Source of the DNA: Streptococcus lactarius
GTDB lineage: Bacteria; Bacillota; Bacilli; Lactobacillales; Streptococcaceae
DNA length: 43,550 nt
Assembly: GCF_016642265.1 (NCBI RefSeq)
Contig: NZ_MRXX01000006.1
Coordinates: forward strand, 70,018-113,567
Direction of reading: 5' to 3'
Under the pieces are notes generated by a model. It worked only from the letters and a program-made list of their open reading frames with translations. It was not told the DNA's origin and ran no database searches. The stretch's first letter is position 1, and each line of letters opens with the position of its first letter. Below, in pieces: positions 42,101 through 43,550 of this stretch. The position numbers and the translations under genes were made by a program.

Positions 42101-42943
42101 ATGACAAAAATTGCTTTACTTTCGGATATCCATGGAAATATGACCGCTTTGGAGGCAGTCCTTGCGGATAGCCAAAGAGCCAAGGTGGACGAATACTGGC
42201 TGTTAGGAGATACCTTAATGCCTGGTACAGGTAGACGTGCGCTCTTGGACTTGTTGGAGGAACTACCGATTACGGTTAAAGTCCTCGGTAACTGGGAAGA
42301 TAGTATGTGGCGGGCCATGAAGGGAATGCTAGACCCTAAGAGATCGAGCCATCGCTACCTCATGCGCCAGTGTCAATATATTCTCGAAGAAATCAATCCC
42401 CAAGAAATCGAAGCCATGCAGGAGATGCCTATGCAGGTCCACCGAGAAATGAGTGGCTTGAAAATCGGGATTACCCACCATTTGCCGGATAAGAATTGGG
42501 GGCGTGAACTGATCCATATTGGAGAGCAGAAAGATTTCGACCGTTTGGTGACCAATCCTGCCTGTGATATCGCAGTCTATGGCCACATTCACCAGCAGTT
42601 TTTCCGCTATGGTTCAGGTGGAGAACTCATCCTCAATCCTGGCTCGATTGGCCAACCTTTCTTCTTAGAAAAGAACTTGCGCAAGGATCTTCGGGCTATG
42701 TACGCTATTCTTGAATTGGATGAAGTAGGGCTTAAGGATGTTGATTTTAGACGGGTAGATTATGACGTCGCTAGGGAACTCCAACTCGCCAAAGACTTGC
42801 ATCTGCCATACTACCAAGTTTATTATGAAAGTTTGGTCAATGGCATTCACCATACGCACAACCATGAGCTTCTTCATGAGATCGAACACAGAGAAGGTCA
42901 TGATCTCGAAATCGATGCTTGGTTACAGACCTTCTTTTCATAG
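42101..42943 (+). CDS. Metallophosphoesterase family protein
   Basis: This 280-residue calcineurin-like phosphoesterase has the metal-binding motifs in order: DIHGN (residues about 9-13), LLGDT near 34, GNWED near 62 (Trp where many have His), THHLP near 125 and GHIHQQF near 155. The order matches the YfcE/MPE group; the substrate (cyclic nucleotide, RNA or phosphoester) cannot be told. GAAAGGAG precedes the ATG. The gene is monocistronic and followed by an Rrf2 regulator with its own promoter. Confidence 0.9.
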   Translation: MTKIALLSDIHGNMTALEAVLADSQRAKVDEYWLLGDTLMPGTGRRALLDLLEELPITVKVLGNWEDSMWRAMKGMLDPKRSSHRYLMRQCQYILEEINPQEIEAMQEMPMQVHREMSGLKIGITHHLPDKNWGRELIHIGEQKDFDRLVTNPACDIAVYGHIHQQFFRYGSGGELILNPGSIGQPFFLEKNLRKDLRAMYAILELDEVGLKDVDFRRVDYDVARELQLAKDLHLPYYQVYYESLVNGIHHTHNHELLHEIEHREGHDLEIDAWLQTFFS

Positions 42944-42979
42944 TGTAACTATTGACATTACATCTAAAAAGAGTATAAT
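42944..42979 (+). promoter_or_regulatory. Promoter of rrf2-type gene with inverted repeat at the -35
   Basis: TTGACA (42952-42957), 16-base spacer, TATAAT (42974-42979), a consensus promoter. TGTAA (42944-42948) and TTACA (42958-42962) enclose the -35, a possible operator for self-control. Confidence 0.75.
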
Positions 42980-43025
42980 GAAGAGAAAGAAAATGCTTTG
43001 CTGACTAGATTGAGAGGAATGAAGG

Positions 43026-43475
43026 ATGCAAATTTCGAGTCGGTTTACCATCGGGACCCATGTCATGATCATGATTGCCCTTCGAGGGGATAAAACCAAA
43101 GTAACCAGCGATTTTTTAGCAGAAAGCGTTGGGGTGAACCCTGTGATTATTCGGAAAACCTTGTCTCAGCTAAAGAAGGCAGGCTTGATTCATGTAGCGC
43201 GTGGGACAGGTGGAGCAGCCCTAGCAAAAACAGTCGACGAGATTAGCTTATTGGATATCTATCGGGCTGTAGAATGTTTAGGAACGACAGGTCAGTTATT
43301 CGGCTTTCATGACCATCCCAATCCAGACTGTCCGATTGGTCACAACATCCACGACATCTTAGACGGCAAGCTCGCAGCTATTCAAATCGCCATGGAAAAA
43401 GAAATGGCTCGGACCAGCCTGAAAGAAGTTGTCATCACGACCCAGAAAAAAATAGACCAGGTATCAGTATCTTAA
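43026..43475 (+). CDS. Rrf2 family transcriptional regulator
   Basis: This 149-residue winged-helix regulator of the Rrf2 family starts MQISSRFTIGTHVMIMIAL, with the recognition region VTSDFLAESVGVNPVIIRKTL and the wing RGTGGAALAK. Only two cysteines are present (C84 and C102, the latter in HPNPDCPIGHNIHD), not the three-Cys cluster site of IscR or NsrR, so it belongs with the YwnA-like members, whose ligand is unclear. GAGAGG precedes the ATG. A consensus promoter with an inverted repeat suggests it controls itself. Confidence 0.9.
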   Translation: MQISSRFTIGTHVMIMIALRGDKTKVTSDFLAESVGVNPVIIRKTLSQLKKAGLIHVARGTGGAALAKTVDEISLLDIYRAVECLGTTGQLFGFHDHPNPDCPIGHNIHDILDGKLAAIQIAMEKEMARTSLKEVVITTQKKIDQVSVS

Positions 43476-43486
43476 AAAAATAGAGA

Positions 43487-43534
43487 GTGGGACAGAAATT
43501 GGTCATTCGTTAGGATTCGATTTCGTTGTCCCAC
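43487..43534 (+). repeat. GTGGGACA/TGTCCCAC hairpin repeat
   Basis: GTGGGACA (43487-43494) pairs with TGTCCCAC (43527-43534), with an inner GAAAT/ATTTC stem. It follows the Rrf2-type gene and could end its message, though a T tract is lacking. The same sequence, reversed, opens the window at 1-30, and a shorter relative lies at 40472-40519. This type is scattered between genes in many streptococci, as I recall. Confidence 0.8.
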
Positions 43535-43550
43535 CTCCGCACAGTTGAGT

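Noticed and set aside
1..43550. CRISPR arrays, insertion sequences, prophage genes and rRNA
   Set aside because: No regularly spaced repeats, transposase, integrase or phage structural proteins, and no rRNA-like sequence, were found on either strand.

Overview
The window is a stretch of low-GC Gram-positive chromosome, almost certainly from a viridans-group Streptococcus. I infer a relative of S. parasanguinis, S. australis or S. sanguinis from protein similarity and gene order recalled from memory, not from a search. The evidence is runs of housekeeping genes in streptococcal order (tmk-holB-yabA-rsmI; rplK-rplA then pyrH-frr-cvfB-yozE-phoH; ybeY-dgkA-era-mutM-coaE-pmrA-rpmG-secG-rnr-smpB-tehB), GTGGGACA-type intergenic hairpins, and strong AGGAGG-type ribosome binding sites. 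No prophage, insertion sequence, CRISPR array or rRNA was seen. There is one tRNA gene, tRNA-Thr(GGT).

Layout. 1-7000: a YitT-family membrane protein on the minus strand, then the tmk/holB/yabA/rsmI operon running on into an acetyltransferase, a DNA alkylation repair protein, an ArsC/Spx-like protein and an ABC-F ATPase. 6979-7116: a compact element of nested perfect inverted repeats with no credible gene. 7169-7993: the lipoprotein peptidyl-prolyl isomerase SlrA. 8100-12514: an accessory block of five membrane proteins of unknown function. It is served by two near-identical promoter cassettes and carries a tandemly duplicated gene pair with a broken third copy. 12667-17805: FtsK, a VOC-family protein and a CtpE-like P-type ATPase. 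17855-20373: an Rgg/MutR-type regulator diverging from a single ABC exporter, probably accessory. 20468-25945: a DUF3397 protein, L11 and L1 (each preceded by a similar hairpin that could bind L1), UMP kinase, ribosome recycling factor, CvfB, YozE and PhoH. 26140-30757: an acetyltransferase, tRNA-Thr, then a short leader peptide with tandem terminators in front of a heterodimeric PatA/PatB-like drug exporter. 30794-39582: the ybeY-to-tehB run. 39650-43475: a TetR regulator and an NRAMP metal transporter (both minus strand), a metallophosphoesterase and an Rrf2 regulator.

How the parts work together. Most of the window supports nucleotide synthesis, replication, ribosome assembly and recycling, RNA quality control (YbeY, RNase R, SmpB) and envelope lipid recycling. 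The more unusual content is regulatory. It includes a probable ribosome-mediated attenuator ahead of the exporter pair, paired L1-type mRNA hairpins, a 22-bp tandem repeat across the predicted start of the NRAMP transcript, inverted repeats around the tetR promoter, a hairpin between the ribosome binding site and start codon of rnr, and a pmrA gene with no ATG, GTG or TTG start for its conserved N-terminus. The best candidate for something undescribed is the 8.1-12.5 kb membrane-protein block with its repeated promoters.
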